From the NCBI GenBank assembly GCA_016234745.1, contig JACRAR010000064.1, positions 62,001-126,000 on the forward strand: a DNA stretch of 64,000 bases, in the 5' to 3' direction. Positions 32,887-42,437 of this stretch are shown piece by piece. Made by a program: the position numbers and the translations under genes. Every line of letters begins with the position of its first letter. Positions within the stretch are counted from its first letter, which is position 1. Source of the DNA: Betaproteobacteria bacterium. GTDB taxonomy: Bacteria > Pseudomonadota > Gammaproteobacteria > Burkholderiales > Rhodocyclaceae. Below the pieces are notes generated by a model. It was not told the DNA's origin, did not search any database, and saw only the letters and a program-made list of their open reading frames with translations.

Positions 32887-33849
32887 ATGGAACAATACGA
32901 TCCCAACGACCTGCTGATCTTTGCCCGCGTGGCCGATGCCGGCAGCTTCAGCCGCGCGGCTGAGCGCATCGGCCTGCCCAAATCCACCGTATCGCGGCGC
33001 ATCTCGATGCTCGAAGAGCGCCTGGGGGAACGCATCATGCTGCGCACGACGCGCCGCCTCAAGTTGACCGAGTTCGGCAATCAACTCCTCGAACACGCGC
33101 GGCAGGTCGCGGCCGAAGTCGACGCCGTGAAGGCGCTCAGCGAGCATCGCCAGATTCGTCCGAGCGGCCGTCTCCGGGTCTCGATGCCGAGCGATTTCGC
33201 GACCCTGCTGTTGACCGACATGCTCTCGGCATTCATCGCGCTGCATCCGGCAGTCTCTCTGGAACTCGATCTCTCGCCGCGGCGCGTCGATCTGCTTGGG
33301 GAGAATTTCGATCTCGCCGTGCGCATGGGCGATCTGCCCGACGACACGCTGCTCGCCGCCCGCCGCATCGCGGTGTTCTCCAACGGCCTGTATGCGGCAC
33401 CGTCCTACCTGGCCGAACGCGGCGATCCCACATCCCCGGACGACCTGCCCCAGCACGAGGCCTTGCGCCTGCTCGGTCGCAATGGCGAGGCCGTGGGCTG
33501 GACCCTGCTCAATGGTGAACGGAAATGGGAGGGCATCCCGCCCGGACGCACCACCGCGAATTCGCCCGAGTTGCTGATCAGCCTGGCGCGCACGGGCAGC
33601 GGAATCGCCGCGGTGCCCGACTATTTCGCCCTGCCCCATGTGCGCCGCGGCGAATTGCGCCGCGTCCTGCCCGACTGGCGCATGCCCGCGCACACGGCGT
33701 GGGCGGTTTTCCCCGGGCGCCGCCTGATGCCGACGAAAACCCGGGCCTTCATCGACATGCTTGAAACAACCCTGGCTGCAACAGACATCAACGCAATGCA
33801 GCCGATATCCGACAAAAAGACACGCTCAAGCAGGCATCCCGACAAATGA
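32887..33849 (+). CDS. LysR-family transcriptional regulator
   Basis: A 320-residue regulator with an N-terminal winged helix-turn-helix (LIFARVADAGSFSRAAERIGLPKSTVSRRISMLEERLG, residues about 8-45) and a substrate-binding effector domain (FDLAVRMGDLPDDTL, GSGIAAVPDYF). It lies divergent to azoR, the likely target, and its end overlaps the start of the CoA-ligase gene by four bases (ATGA), which couples it translationally to the catabolic region. The effector is unknown. Confidence 0.92.
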   Translation: MEQYDPNDLLIFARVADAGSFSRAAERIGLPKSTVSRRISMLEERLGERIMLRTTRRLKLTEFGNQLLEHARQVAAEVDAVKALSEHRQIRPSGRLRVSMPSDFATLLLTDMLSAFIALHPAVSLELDLSPRRVDLLGENFDLAVRMGDLPDDTLLAARRIAVFSNGLYAAPSYLAERGDPTSPDDLPQHEALRLLGRNGEAVGWTLLNGERKWEGIPPGRTTANSPELLISLARTGSGIAAVPDYFALPHVRRGELRRVLPDWRMPAHTAWAVFPGRRLMPTKTRAFIDMLETTLAATDINAMQPISDKKTRSSRHPDK

Positions 33850-36542
33850 GCGTCCACTATCTCGAACACTTGCTGGCGCCTCGCAGCATTGCGGTCATCG
33901 GCGCCAGCGAACGCGCAGGATCGCTCGGCCGCATCGTTTTCGACAATTTGCGTTCCGGCGGCTACGCCGGCAAATTGTTTGCCGTCAATCCGAAATACCA
34001 GAGCCTGGATGGCGTCGCCTGCCACTCCTCGATCGCGGCCATCGGCCAGGTCGTCGACCTCATCCTCGTCACCACACCGGCAGCTACTGTCCCCGCCATC
34101 GTCGACGCCGCCGGCCGCGCCGGGACCCGCAGCGCGGCGATACTCTCGGCGGGCTTCGGCGAAACCGGTCCCGCAGGAAAAGCGATCGAGGAAAAGCTCC
34201 TGGCTGTGGCGAAGAGCCACGGTTTGCGCATCATCGGTCCGAATTGCCTGGGCATCATGCGCCCGTCCCTGCACCTCAACGCCACCATCGCGCGACGCAT
34301 GGCTTTCCCTGGCTCCATCGCCCTGGTCTCGCAATCCGGCGCGGTCGCGGCGGCCCTCATCGACAGCGCGCAGGTCTCGGAATTCGGCTTCTCGAACGTC
34401 ATCTCGATGGGCGCCGGCATCGATCTGGACATCGGCGAGGTCCTGGATTTTCTGACCCATGACCTGGAGACACGCAGCATCCTGATCTACCTTGAGGAGG
34501 TACGCAACGCCCGGCGTTTCGTTTCCGCCTTGCGTGCCGCGGCGCGCGCCAAGCCGGTCATCGTGCTCAAGGCCGGACGGCATCTGCAGACGGGTTCAAA
34601 CAAACTGGACATGAGCGACGACGCGGCTTTCGACGCGGTGTTGCGCCGCTGCGGCGCGGTTCGGGTCAGAACTTACGCCGAACTGTTTTCCGCCGAGCAG
34701 CTCATCGGCGCCGGGCGCCTGCCGCGCGGCAACCGGCTGGCCGTGGTCAGCAACGGCAGCGGCCCCGGCGTCATGGCGGCGGATTACACCAGTGCCGCCG
34801 GCGTGGTCATCGCACACTTGTCGCAGCAGACTTTGGCCGCGCTGGACGCCTGCCTGCCGGCGCACTGGTCGCACAAGAATCCCGTCGACATCCATGGTGA
34901 TGCCACCGCCGAACGATTTGCGGCCGCGCTCGGCCCGGTCCTCAAGGATGAGGGCGTCGATGCAGTGCTGACCTTGTTCTCTCCGCAGCAGGTGCTCACC
35001 GCAGACACAGCGGCGCAAACCATCGTCGATTGCGTCAAACGCTCGGCAAAGCCTGTGCTCACCGCCTGGCTCGGGGAGCGCGATGTGAGCGCCGGCCGCA
35101 GCCTCGCAGCCGAAGCCAAACTACCCGTGTTTCGCTCGCCGGAAAATGCCGTAGCCGCCTTCGGCACGCTCGCGGAATACCGGATGGCGCAGGATCTGCT
35201 GCTTGAAGTACCACCGCCGCTGGCATCGGTCGCCGCACCGGACCTGGCTTTGGCGCAAAGTATCGGCAGCGGGGCCAGCCGCAGCGGCCGCACTCAGCTG
35301 AATGAGGTCGAGGCAGCGCGACTGCTCGGTTGCTTCGGCATTCCCTTCGCCCAAACCGAAATCGGCAACAGTGCCAAAGAGGTGCGCGCCATCGCCAAGA
35401 GGATCGGCTTTCCCGTCGCGATCAAGCTGCTTTCCGGCGACATCGAACACCTCTCCGACGTCAAGGGAGTCTGCCTGGGCATACGCGGCGAAGAGACGCT
35501 GATGCGTGAATATGCGGCACTGATGAAACGCGTGGCCCACTTGCGGCCCGATGCCCGCATCGACGGCGTGACGGTACAACCGATGGTGGAGAAGCGTTAC
35601 GGGCGCCGCCTGAAAATCGGTGTTGCCAACCAGCCCGTCTTCGGCCGCGTCATCAGCTTTGGTGCGGGAGGTGTTCTTTCGGAAGCCATGCAGGACAATG
35701 CGGTCGGCCTGCCACCCCTGAACCGGCGCTTGGCGCAGGACCTCGTCTCGCGCACGCGTGCGTCTCACCTGCTGCTGCCGTATCGCCACATTCCGGAGGC
35801 GGATACCGATGCGATTCTGGAAATTCTGCTGCGGGTGTCCGATCTCGTTTGCGCCCTCCCCTGGGTCATCGAGATTGAAATCAATCCACTGATCGCCGAC
35901 GAGTCGGGATGCATCGCCGTGGATGCACGCATCGTCATCGACCACAAGATTCCCGATCCCGATTCACGCTTCAGCCACCTGGCGATTCATCCCTATCCGG
36001 CGGATCTGGAGAGCCGGGAAGTCCTGCGCGACGGGCAGGAGTTGCACGTCCGGCCAATCCGGCCGGAAGATGCCACACTCGAACTGGCGTTTGCCAATCG
36101 CCTCTCTGAGCGCTCCTATTACATGCGCTTTTTCAGCGCCGGCCGTGGCCTGAGTCCCGTCATGCTGGCGCGGCTGACTCAGGTCGATTACGACCGTGAG
36201 CTCGCGTTGATCGCGCTTGCGCAAGATGACGAAGGAGCAGAATCAATTATCGGCGTTGCTCGCTACTCAGCCGATCCGGACGCGGAGTCCTGCGAGTTTG
36301 CGGTAACCATCGACGATCAATGGAATGGCCGCGGCGTCGCCTCGCTCCTGATGCGGCGGCTGATGCAGGTTGCACGAAATTCCGGATATTCCTGCATGAC
36401 CGGCAGCGTGCTGCCGGAAAACTTCTCCATGCTGAAACTCGCCTCGCATCTGGGTTTTCAGCGCAAGAAGGACCTGGAGGATCCGACCATCGTCAAGGTG
36501 GTGCGCTCCCTGACCGATCCAAGCGATGCTCCACCTCCTTGA
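33846..36542 (+). CDS. ADP-forming acyl-CoA synthetase-like protein with C-terminal GNAT acetyltransferase
   Basis: An 898-residue multidomain protein. Residues about 1-130 are a CoA-binding domain (VIGASERAGSLG). These are followed by succinyl-CoA-synthetase-like domains (GPNCLGIMRP, SQSGAVAAAL, NGSGPGVMAADY) and an ATP-grasp domain (FPVAIKLLSGDIEHLSD, near 540). The C-terminal GNAT domain (about 725-885) includes DDQWNGRGVASLLMRRLM. The same architecture occurs in PatZ/Pat protein acetyltransferases and in bifunctional acetate-CoA ligases, so it could be either a regulatory lysine acetyltransferase or an acid-activating ligase. Coupled to the upstream lysR gene and followed by a transporter. 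Confidence 0.88.
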   Translation: MSVHYLEHLLAPRSIAVIGASERAGSLGRIVFDNLRSGGYAGKLFAVNPKYQSLDGVACHSSIAAIGQVVDLILVTTPAATVPAIVDAAGRAGTRSAAILSAGFGETGPAGKAIEEKLLAVAKSHGLRIIGPNCLGIMRPSLHLNATIARRMAFPGSIALVSQSGAVAAALIDSAQVSEFGFSNVISMGAGIDLDIGEVLDFLTHDLETRSILIYLEEVRNARRFVSALRAAARAKPVIVLKAGRHLQTGSNKLDMSDDAAFDAVLRRCGAVRVRTYAELFSAEQLIGAGRLPRGNRLAVVSNGSGPGVMAADYTSAAGVVIAHLSQQTLAALDACLPAHWSHKNPVDIHGDATAERFAAALGPVLKDEGVDAVLTLFSPQQVLTADTAAQTIVDCVKRSAKPVLTAWLGERDVSAGRSLAAEAKLPVFRSPENAVAAFGTLAEYRMAQDLLLEVPPPLASVAAPDLALAQSIGSGASRSGRTQLNEVEAARLLGCFGIPFAQTEIGNSAKEVRAIAKRIGFPVAIKLLSGDIEHLSDVKGVCLGIRGEETLMREYAALMKRVAHLRPDARIDGVTVQPMVEKRYGRRLKIGVANQPVFGRVISFGAGGVLSEAMQDNAVGLPPLNRRLAQDLVSRTRASHLLLPYRHIPEADTDAILEILLRVSDLVCALPWVIEIEINPLIADESGCIAVDARIVIDHKIPDPDSRFSHLAIHPYPADLESREVLRDGQELHVRPIRPEDATLELAFANRLSERSYYMRFFSAGRGLSPVMLARLTQVDYDRELALIALAQDDEGAESIIGVARYSADPDAESCEFAVTIDDQWNGRGVASLLMRRLMQVARNSGYSCMTGSVLPENFSMLKLASHLGFQRKKDLEDPTIVKVVRSLTDPSDAPPP

Positions 36543-36569
36543 ATCCCGCTACACCAATCCTCCGTCTGC

Positions 36570-37805
36570 ATGAAATCCGCAAGCGCAATCCCGATGCCAT
36601 CTCAAACACCAGATCCGACCGCCTTCAGGGTGCTCGGCGCGATCAGCTTCTCGCATTTCCTCAACGACATGATGCAGTCGCTGATGCTGGCGATCTATCC
36701 GCTTTTCAAAGCCGAGTTCTCCCTGAATTTCGCGCAGATCGGCATGATCACCTTTACCTTCCAGGTTACCGCGTCACTGCTGCAACCCTTCGTCGGCTAT
36801 TACACAGACCGGCATCCGAAACCCTTTTCCCTCGCCTTCGGCATGGGCTGCACCTTCGGCGGTCTGCTCCTGCTTGCCGTTGCGGCCAGTTTTCCCATGG
36901 TGCTTCTTGCCGCAGCCCTGGTCGGCACCGGTTCCGCCATATTTCATCCTGAATCCTCGCGTGTGGCGCGCATGGCCTCGGGCGGCAGACACGGCCTGGC
37001 GCAGTCGATATTCCAGGTCGGCGGCAACACCGGCTCGGCGGCAGGTCCTCTGGTTGCGGCCTGGCTGGTCCTGCCCCAGGGCCAGCGCAGCATCGCCTGG
37101 GTGTCGCTCGCGGCACTGCTGGCGATGATCGTGCTCACTGGGGTCGGGCGCTGGTACCGGCACCAGCATCTGCAGCCGAAACAAGCGCCTCCACGGCATG
37201 CCATACCGCTGCCGCGCCGCCGCGTCGCCTGGACCTTGCTGGTGCTTCTGGCGCTGCTGTTCTCGAAATTTTTCTATCTCGCCGGCATCAACAGTTTCCT
37301 GATCTTTTATCTGATGCAGGAGTATCAGGTCAGCACCCAGATCGCGCAGTATCACCTGTTCTTCTTCCTCGGCGCCGTCGCGCTGGGCACGCTGCTCGGC
37401 GGACCGATCGGCGATCGCATCGGCCGCAAGCAAGTGATTTGGGCGTCCATCCTGGGCATTGCCCCGTTCACGCTGGCCTTGCCTTATGTCGGACTGGAAG
37501 CTACCGCTGTACTGACTGTCATCATCGGCTTCCTGCTGGCCTCCGCCTTTCCGGCTATCGTCGTGTATGGGCAGGAACTGATTCCCGGCAAGGTCGGCAC
37601 CATCTCGGGACTGTTTTTCGGCGTTGCGTTCGGCCTGGCCGGCATTGGCGCCGGCGTGCTCGGACAGCTTGCCGATGCCTGGGGAATCGTTGCGATCTAC
37701 AAGCTCTGCGCGTTTCTGCCACTGCTCGGCCTGCTGGCGGTATTCCTGCCGGATTTGCATGGGTCTGCGCGGGTGTTGCCCGCCTCCGCAGTCACGCACA
37801 AATAG
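36570..37805 (+). CDS. MFS transporter, fosmidomycin-resistance (Fsr) type
   Basis: The 411-residue membrane protein has about 12 hydrophobic segments and the MFS loop motif GYYTDRHPKP between helices 2 and 3, repeated in the second half as GDRIGRKQ. The sequence pattern ISFSHFLNDMMQSLMLAIYPLFK is typical of the Fsr subgroup, with FHPESSRVARMASGGRHGLAQS in helix 4-5. Efflux of a small drug or metabolite is expected, while uptake of the catabolic substrate cannot be excluded given the gene's position before the carboxylase-like cluster. Confidence 0.88.
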   Translation: MKSASAIPMPSQTPDPTAFRVLGAISFSHFLNDMMQSLMLAIYPLFKAEFSLNFAQIGMITFTFQVTASLLQPFVGYYTDRHPKPFSLAFGMGCTFGGLLLLAVAASFPMVLLAAALVGTGSAIFHPESSRVARMASGGRHGLAQSIFQVGGNTGSAAGPLVAAWLVLPQGQRSIAWVSLAALLAMIVLTGVGRWYRHQHLQPKQAPPRHAIPLPRRRVAWTLLVLLALLFSKFFYLAGINSFLIFYLMQEYQVSTQIAQYHLFFFLGAVALGTLLGGPIGDRIGRKQVIWASILGIAPFTLALPYVGLEATAVLTVIIGFLLASAFPAIVVYGQELIPGKVGTISGLFFGVAFGLAGIGAGVLGQLADAWGIVAIYKLCAFLPLLGLLAVFLPDLHGSARVLPASAVTHK

Positions 37806-37926
37806 GAGAACTGTTTCCCCCGAATGGGGAGTAGTGCCCGAGAAGCCAACACGAAATAATTTGGCTCATGCGTGTTCAATTCCAGGCACCAAGGCTGAAT
37901 CCGCCACCCGACACAAGGATGACTGC

Positions 37927-39843
37927 ATGGGAAAGCTAATCAACATCGACAACGGCGGGACGCTCACCGACATTGTTGTGATCGACGGTAACCGGATATT
38001 CCACACCAAGACGCTGACCACGCCCTACGATCTCAGCAAGTGCTTCATCAGCGGCTTGAAGCAGGCGGCTTCGGCCATCTACGGCGAGGAAAACCTGGCG
38101 GCCTTGCTGCAAAGCACCGACCATATCCGCTACTCGACGACGCAAGGCACCAATGCCCTGGTTGAAAAAAAGGGGCCGCGCCTGGGCTTGATTGTCGATG
38201 CCGGCACGAATATCGCATCCCTCAAAGCCACCGGGAAAGAGCGCGAAATGCTGGAGGCGCTGATCGGCTCGCGCATCGCTGAAATCAGGCACGAACTGCA
38301 GGGCGAGGAATACACGCGAGCGCTCGTCGATGCCGTCAACCGGCTCAGCGCCGCCGGGGCGCAGCGCATCGTCGTCAGCTTTTCCGGCGCAGATCACGTC
38401 GACCTGGAACTGCGCTGCATGCGCGAAGTCAACCGGACTTTTCCTCGCCATCTGCTGGGCGCCGTGCCGTTTCTCTATACGGGCTTGCTGACGGAAGATC
38501 GCGAATACGGCCGGCGCACCTGGACTGCAGTGATGAATGCCTTCTTGCATCCGTCGATGGAGCAGTTCCTGTTTTACGCGGAAAACCTGCTGCGTCCCTA
38601 TGGCATGCGCAACCCCCTGCTGATCTATCGCAACGACGGCTATTCGGGCTGCGTGGCCAAGACGACCGCGCTCAAGACCTACAGCTCCGGCCCGCGCGCG
38701 GGCATGGAAAGCAGCCGGGCGATTGCCGCAAGACACGGCCTGCACCGTCTGGTGTCCGTCGATGTGGGCGGCACGACCACCGACCTGGGCCTGGTCGAAA
38801 ATGGTTCGATCCGTAGCCTGCCCTACGGCCACATCGAAGGCGTCGAATGTTCCCTGCCCCTGTGCGACATCGTCAGCATCGGCGTGGCCGGTGGATCGAT
38901 CTTCCGCGTCAAGGAGGGAAAAATTTGCGTCGGGCCGGATTCTGTAGGTGGTGCGCCGGGACCGGCCTGCTTCGGCATGGGCGGACAGCAGGCGACAATT
39001 ACCGATGCCCTGTTGCTGATGGGCCTGATCGATCCGGCGACCTATTTCGGTGGCAGCATGAAACTCGATGCCGAACGCGCCGGCGCGGCCGTGCTGCAGG
39101 ATGTCGCAACACCGCTCGGCCTGACGCTGGCGCAAGCCGTGCATGTCATGCTGGCCGCATGGGCCGAGGAAATTGCCAAAAGCATCAGCGCCTACGTCAA
39201 GGTCGACCAGGATACGGCACTCATGGGATTCGGCGGCGGCGGACCGCTCGCAATCCTGGCGATCGCCGAGGCGGTGAAAGTCGACACGGTCGTCGTTCCG
39301 CGCCTGGCTGCGGTATTCAGCGCATACGGCATCGGTTTCAGCGACATCGGCCACCAGGCCGAAAGCCGCCTTGAAACGACCGACGTGTTGGCAGACTGCA
39401 TCGGCAAACTCATGGATCGCGTCCAGCGCGACATGTTCGCCGAAGGCTTTGAAATCCATGAATGCCGCTTCGAGGGATGGATCACCGCCGGCGCACAGAG
39501 ATACCCAGTCGATCTCGACAAGCCAGCATTGCCGCATGGACTTCCCGCCCGGGAAACGATGACCCTCTCGGTCCGCGCCGTGCGCGTTTTGCCCCACGCG
39601 GCGCTGGACAGAGACGATGCATTGAAAAAAGTTCCGGCTGTCGTCGCCGGAGTCCGCCGTCTGCTCTTGCCGGATGGCAAGACCGCCGAACTGCCCGTCA
39701 TCCGTGTGGAAGACCAGCCGGCCGGTGCGGCGGGTGTCGGCCCCGCCGTGATGGAAGAAGCCTACTGGACCTGCCATGTTCGCGAAAACTGGCGATACGA
39801 ATTTACTGCGAGCGGATGCATCGTCTTCCGCCGTTCAAATTGA
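37927..39843 (+). CDS. Hydantoinase/ketone carboxylase HyuA-type subunit (ApcA-like, about 69 kDa)
   Basis: A 638-residue protein of the HyuA/acetone carboxylase beta family, which activates a substrate with ATP in the ASKHA fold. The N-terminal phosphate motif is altered (DNGGTLTD rather than the usual DIGGTFTD), while the second motif DVGGTTTDLGLV is intact. Its size matches the 70-kDa subunit of the Aromatoleum acetophenone carboxylase core. The start at 37927 has AAGGATG upstream; the open frame to 37624 overlaps the MFS gene and was rejected. It is first in a four-gene set with the small gamma-type, second HyuA-type and HyuB-type genes. Confidence 0.85.
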   Translation: MGKLINIDNGGTLTDIVVIDGNRIFHTKTLTTPYDLSKCFISGLKQAASAIYGEENLAALLQSTDHIRYSTTQGTNALVEKKGPRLGLIVDAGTNIASLKATGKEREMLEALIGSRIAEIRHELQGEEYTRALVDAVNRLSAAGAQRIVVSFSGADHVDLELRCMREVNRTFPRHLLGAVPFLYTGLLTEDREYGRRTWTAVMNAFLHPSMEQFLFYAENLLRPYGMRNPLLIYRNDGYSGCVAKTTALKTYSSGPRAGMESSRAIAARHGLHRLVSVDVGGTTTDLGLVENGSIRSLPYGHIEGVECSLPLCDIVSIGVAGGSIFRVKEGKICVGPDSVGGAPGPACFGMGGQQATITDALLLMGLIDPATYFGGSMKLDAERAGAAVLQDVATPLGLTLAQAVHVMLAAWAEEIAKSISAYVKVDQDTALMGFGGGGPLAILAIAEAVKVDTVVVPRLAAVFSAYGIGFSDIGHQAESRLETTDVLADCIGKLMDRVQRDMFAEGFEIHECRFEGWITAGAQRYPVDLDKPALPHGLPARETMTLSVRAVRVLPHAALDRDDALKKVPAVVAGVRRLLLPDGKTAELPVIRVEDQPAGAAGVGPAVMEEAYWTCHVRENWRYEFTASGCIVFRRSN

Positions 39844-39860
39844 GAAATCAAGGAGTAGCC

Positions 39861-40274
39861 ATGAAAGTCCTGGTGACCGAATACCTGCGCATCAACCTGG
39901 AGACGGAACAATGGGAGTGCCGCTCCTGCAACCACGTGCATGGCTCGGCCCGCGAGAATTACAAGAAGTTCATGCTGATCTACGACCGCGATCCGCGCGA
40001 GATTCATCGCCCCCTGCTCGACCCGGCGCGCTACCAGTTCAACTTCTCGCCAGACCCGAAAGCCTGCGTCATTTACGAGTACTACTGCTCGTCCTGCGGC
40101 ACCCTGGTCGAAGCCGAGTACACGGTGCCGGGCCACGAACCGCTGCATGACATCGAGTTCGACATCGACGCATTGAAGGCGCAGTGGGCAACACGCGAGG
40201 AAATGCGCGAAGGCGGCACCGACACCGCAGGCGTCGTGCCGGCGAAACATGCTTCCTGCGGCCATCCGCATTAA
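39861..40274 (+). CDS. Acetone/acetophenone carboxylase gamma-type small subunit
   Basis: A 137-residue protein related to the acetone carboxylase gamma subunit family. It has two Cys pairs, CRSC (20-23) and YYCSSC, that look like a zinc-binding module, and a His/Cys-rich tail (HASCGHPH). The small subunit of acetophenone carboxylase is about 15 kDa, the size predicted here. It has a strong ribosome-binding site (AAGGAG) and sits 17 bases after the first HyuA-type gene and 15 before the second. This placement separates the cluster from plain HyuAB hydantoinases, which lack such a subunit. Confidence 0.85.
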   Translation: MKVLVTEYLRINLETEQWECRSCNHVHGSARENYKKFMLIYDRDPREIHRPLLDPARYQFNFSPDPKACVIYEYYCSSCGTLVEAEYTVPGHEPLHDIEFDIDALKAQWATREEMREGGTDTAGVVPAKHASCGHPH

Positions 40275-40289
40275 CCGGACAAAACGACC

Positions 40290-42437
40290 ATGAAACGAGT
40301 CGCTGTGGATATCGGCGGTACCTTTACCGACTGCTTTGTCTGCTGGGAAGATGCTTTCCAGCAAACCAAGGCCTTGACGACGCACCAGAACCTCGCTCTG
40401 GGCTTCAACGAGGCGCTCGATGAAGCCTGCACACGCCTCGGCGTGAGCCGCAGACAGTTGCTGTCCGAAGTAGACTCGGTGCGCTACGGCACCACCCTGG
40501 GCACCAATGCGCTCATCGAACGCAAGGGACCGAAGATCGGGCTATTGATCACCCAGGGCTTCCAGAGCACGGTGCCGATCTCGCGCGGACGCGGCTATGC
40601 CGAAGGCATTCCCAAGGACCAGATCAAGGACCTGTCCAGCGCCACCCGCCCGCTGCCGATCGTGCCCATCGACTTGATCCGGCCGGTGCGCGAACGCCTC
40701 GACTACCAGGGCAAGGTGCTGCTGAGAATCGACGAGGAGCATACGCGGCGCCAGATCAGGGAACTGCTCGACACGGGCGTGCAGGCCATCGTGGTCACCC
40801 TGGTCAACGCCGTGGCGAATCCGGCGCATGAACTGAAGGTGCTCGAACTGTTCATGCAGGACTATCCGCCGCACCTGCTCGGCGCCGTGCCGATGCTGCT
40901 CTCGCATCAGGTCTCCGGCCGCAAGGGCGAGTATGTGCGGGCCTCCTCGACGCTGATCGATGCCTATCTGCATTCCACCATGTATTTCGCGATGAGCTCA
41001 CTCGAGCAGAACCTGCGCGACAACGGCTACCTGCTGCCCATGCTGCTGGTGCACAACACCGGCGGCATGGCCCAGATCAACTCGACCGACTCATTGCAGA
41101 CCGTGCATTCCGGCCCTGTCGCCGGCATCCACGCCGCCGAAACGCTCTCCCGGCAATCCCGCATGGGCAACCTGATTTGCGGCGACATGGGCGGCACTTC
41201 GTTCGACATCGGCATCGTGGTTTCCGGTGGCCGGAAATTCTACGATTTCAATCCGGTGGTCGACCGCTGGCTGGTGTCCATCCCCATGGTCCATCTGGTT
41301 TCACTGGGCGCCGGTGGCGGCTCGATCGCCAGGTACGATCCGATCTTCCGCTGTATCCGGGTGGGGCCGGAAAGCGCCGGTTCCGATCCGGGACCGGCCT
41401 GCTATGACCGCGGCGGCATCAACCCGACGGTCACCGATGCCGATTTCATACTCGGCTATCTTGACGGCGAGAATTACGCCAACGGCCAGATCAAACTGAA
41501 CCGGCGCCGGGCGCGCGGCGCCTTCGAGGATATCTGCGATGCCCTGGACCTCGACGAGGTGGGTGCGGCCAAAATGGTGAAGCAATTGACCGACGGCGAC
41601 ATGGCCGCCGGGCTGGTGCGCGAGCTGGGTTCGAAAGGCTACCGCCCCGCCGAGTTTGTTTTCCTGGCATACGGCGGCAACGGCCCCCTGCATGCTTGCG
41701 GCATTGCCGACAAGGCCGGCATCCGCACCGTGCTGGCGCCGCCCTTCAGTTCGGTATTCTCCGCGTGTGGCGGCGCGGCCCTGAACCAGATGCACATCCA
41801 CGAAAAAAATGTCACCTTCGGCTTCTACAACAAATCCCTGGCGAAAATTTTCACCGGCTTCGAAGAGTTCAACGCGGTCGTCGAACAGTTGAAGCAGCGC
41901 GGCCGATTGGATTTGCTGCGCCAGGGCCTGCCCGAAGAAAAGATCCGGCATCGCGTCGAACTGGACATGCGCTATAGCATCCAGAAGATGGAACTGGGCA
42001 TCGTCATCCCGCAAACCCAATTGACCAGCACCACCGATGTCATCGAGATCATCGAACTGTTCAACACCGAATTCGGCAAGCGCTTCGGCGTCGACTCCGT
42101 GTCAACCGAATCCGGCGTATGGGTGACGACCGTGCGCGTCGTATCCTGGGTCGAGCTGCACTCAATCGAGTTCGGCGACATGCACCCGCCCCAGCGGAAA
42201 GTAGCAACGCCTGCGCCCGCGGCCATGCGTTCCTGTCATTTCGTAGGCTACGACAATCCATTCGACACACCGGTCTACGATGACTTGGCGCTGGCGCCCG
42301 GCGTCGCCATCGATGGGCCGGCCATCGTCAACCCTGGAGCGACGACCTTCCTGGTGGAGCCCGGCTGGCGTTACGAATCGGCAGTACAAGGCGCGGTATG
42401 GCTATTCAAGCAAACAGGGCAGGAGAAGCAACGATGA
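40290..42437 (+). CDS. Hydantoinase/ketone carboxylase HyuA-type subunit (ApcD-like, about 78 kDa)
   Basis: A 715-residue ASKHA-fold subunit with intact nucleotide-binding motifs: DIGGTFTD near the N-terminus, RYGTTLGTNALIERKG, DMGGTSFDIGIV, and GAGGGSIARYD. It corresponds to the 75-kDa ATP-binding subunit of acetophenone carboxylase, or the beta subunit of acetone carboxylase. It probably phosphorylates the enol of a ketone substrate or bicarbonate, which is inferred from the family. It overlaps the downstream HyuB-type gene by four bases (ATGA). The paralogue at 37927 lacks the canonical first motif, so this is the better candidate for the ATPase subunit. Confidence 0.87.
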   Translation: MKRVAVDIGGTFTDCFVCWEDAFQQTKALTTHQNLALGFNEALDEACTRLGVSRRQLLSEVDSVRYGTTLGTNALIERKGPKIGLLITQGFQSTVPISRGRGYAEGIPKDQIKDLSSATRPLPIVPIDLIRPVRERLDYQGKVLLRIDEEHTRRQIRELLDTGVQAIVVTLVNAVANPAHELKVLELFMQDYPPHLLGAVPMLLSHQVSGRKGEYVRASSTLIDAYLHSTMYFAMSSLEQNLRDNGYLLPMLLVHNTGGMAQINSTDSLQTVHSGPVAGIHAAETLSRQSRMGNLICGDMGGTSFDIGIVVSGGRKFYDFNPVVDRWLVSIPMVHLVSLGAGGGSIARYDPIFRCIRVGPESAGSDPGPACYDRGGINPTVTDADFILGYLDGENYANGQIKLNRRRARGAFEDICDALDLDEVGAAKMVKQLTDGDMAAGLVRELGSKGYRPAEFVFLAYGGNGPLHACGIADKAGIRTVLAPPFSSVFSACGGAALNQMHIHEKNVTFGFYNKSLAKIFTGFEEFNAVVEQLKQRGRLDLLRQGLPEEKIRHRVELDMRYSIQKMELGIVIPQTQLTSTTDVIEIIELFNTEFGKRFGVDSVSTESGVWVTTVRVVSWVELHSIEFGDMHPPQRKVATPAPAAMRSCHFVGYDNPFDTPVYDDLALAPGVAIDGPAIVNPGATTFLVEPGWRYESAVQGAVWLFKQTGQEKQR

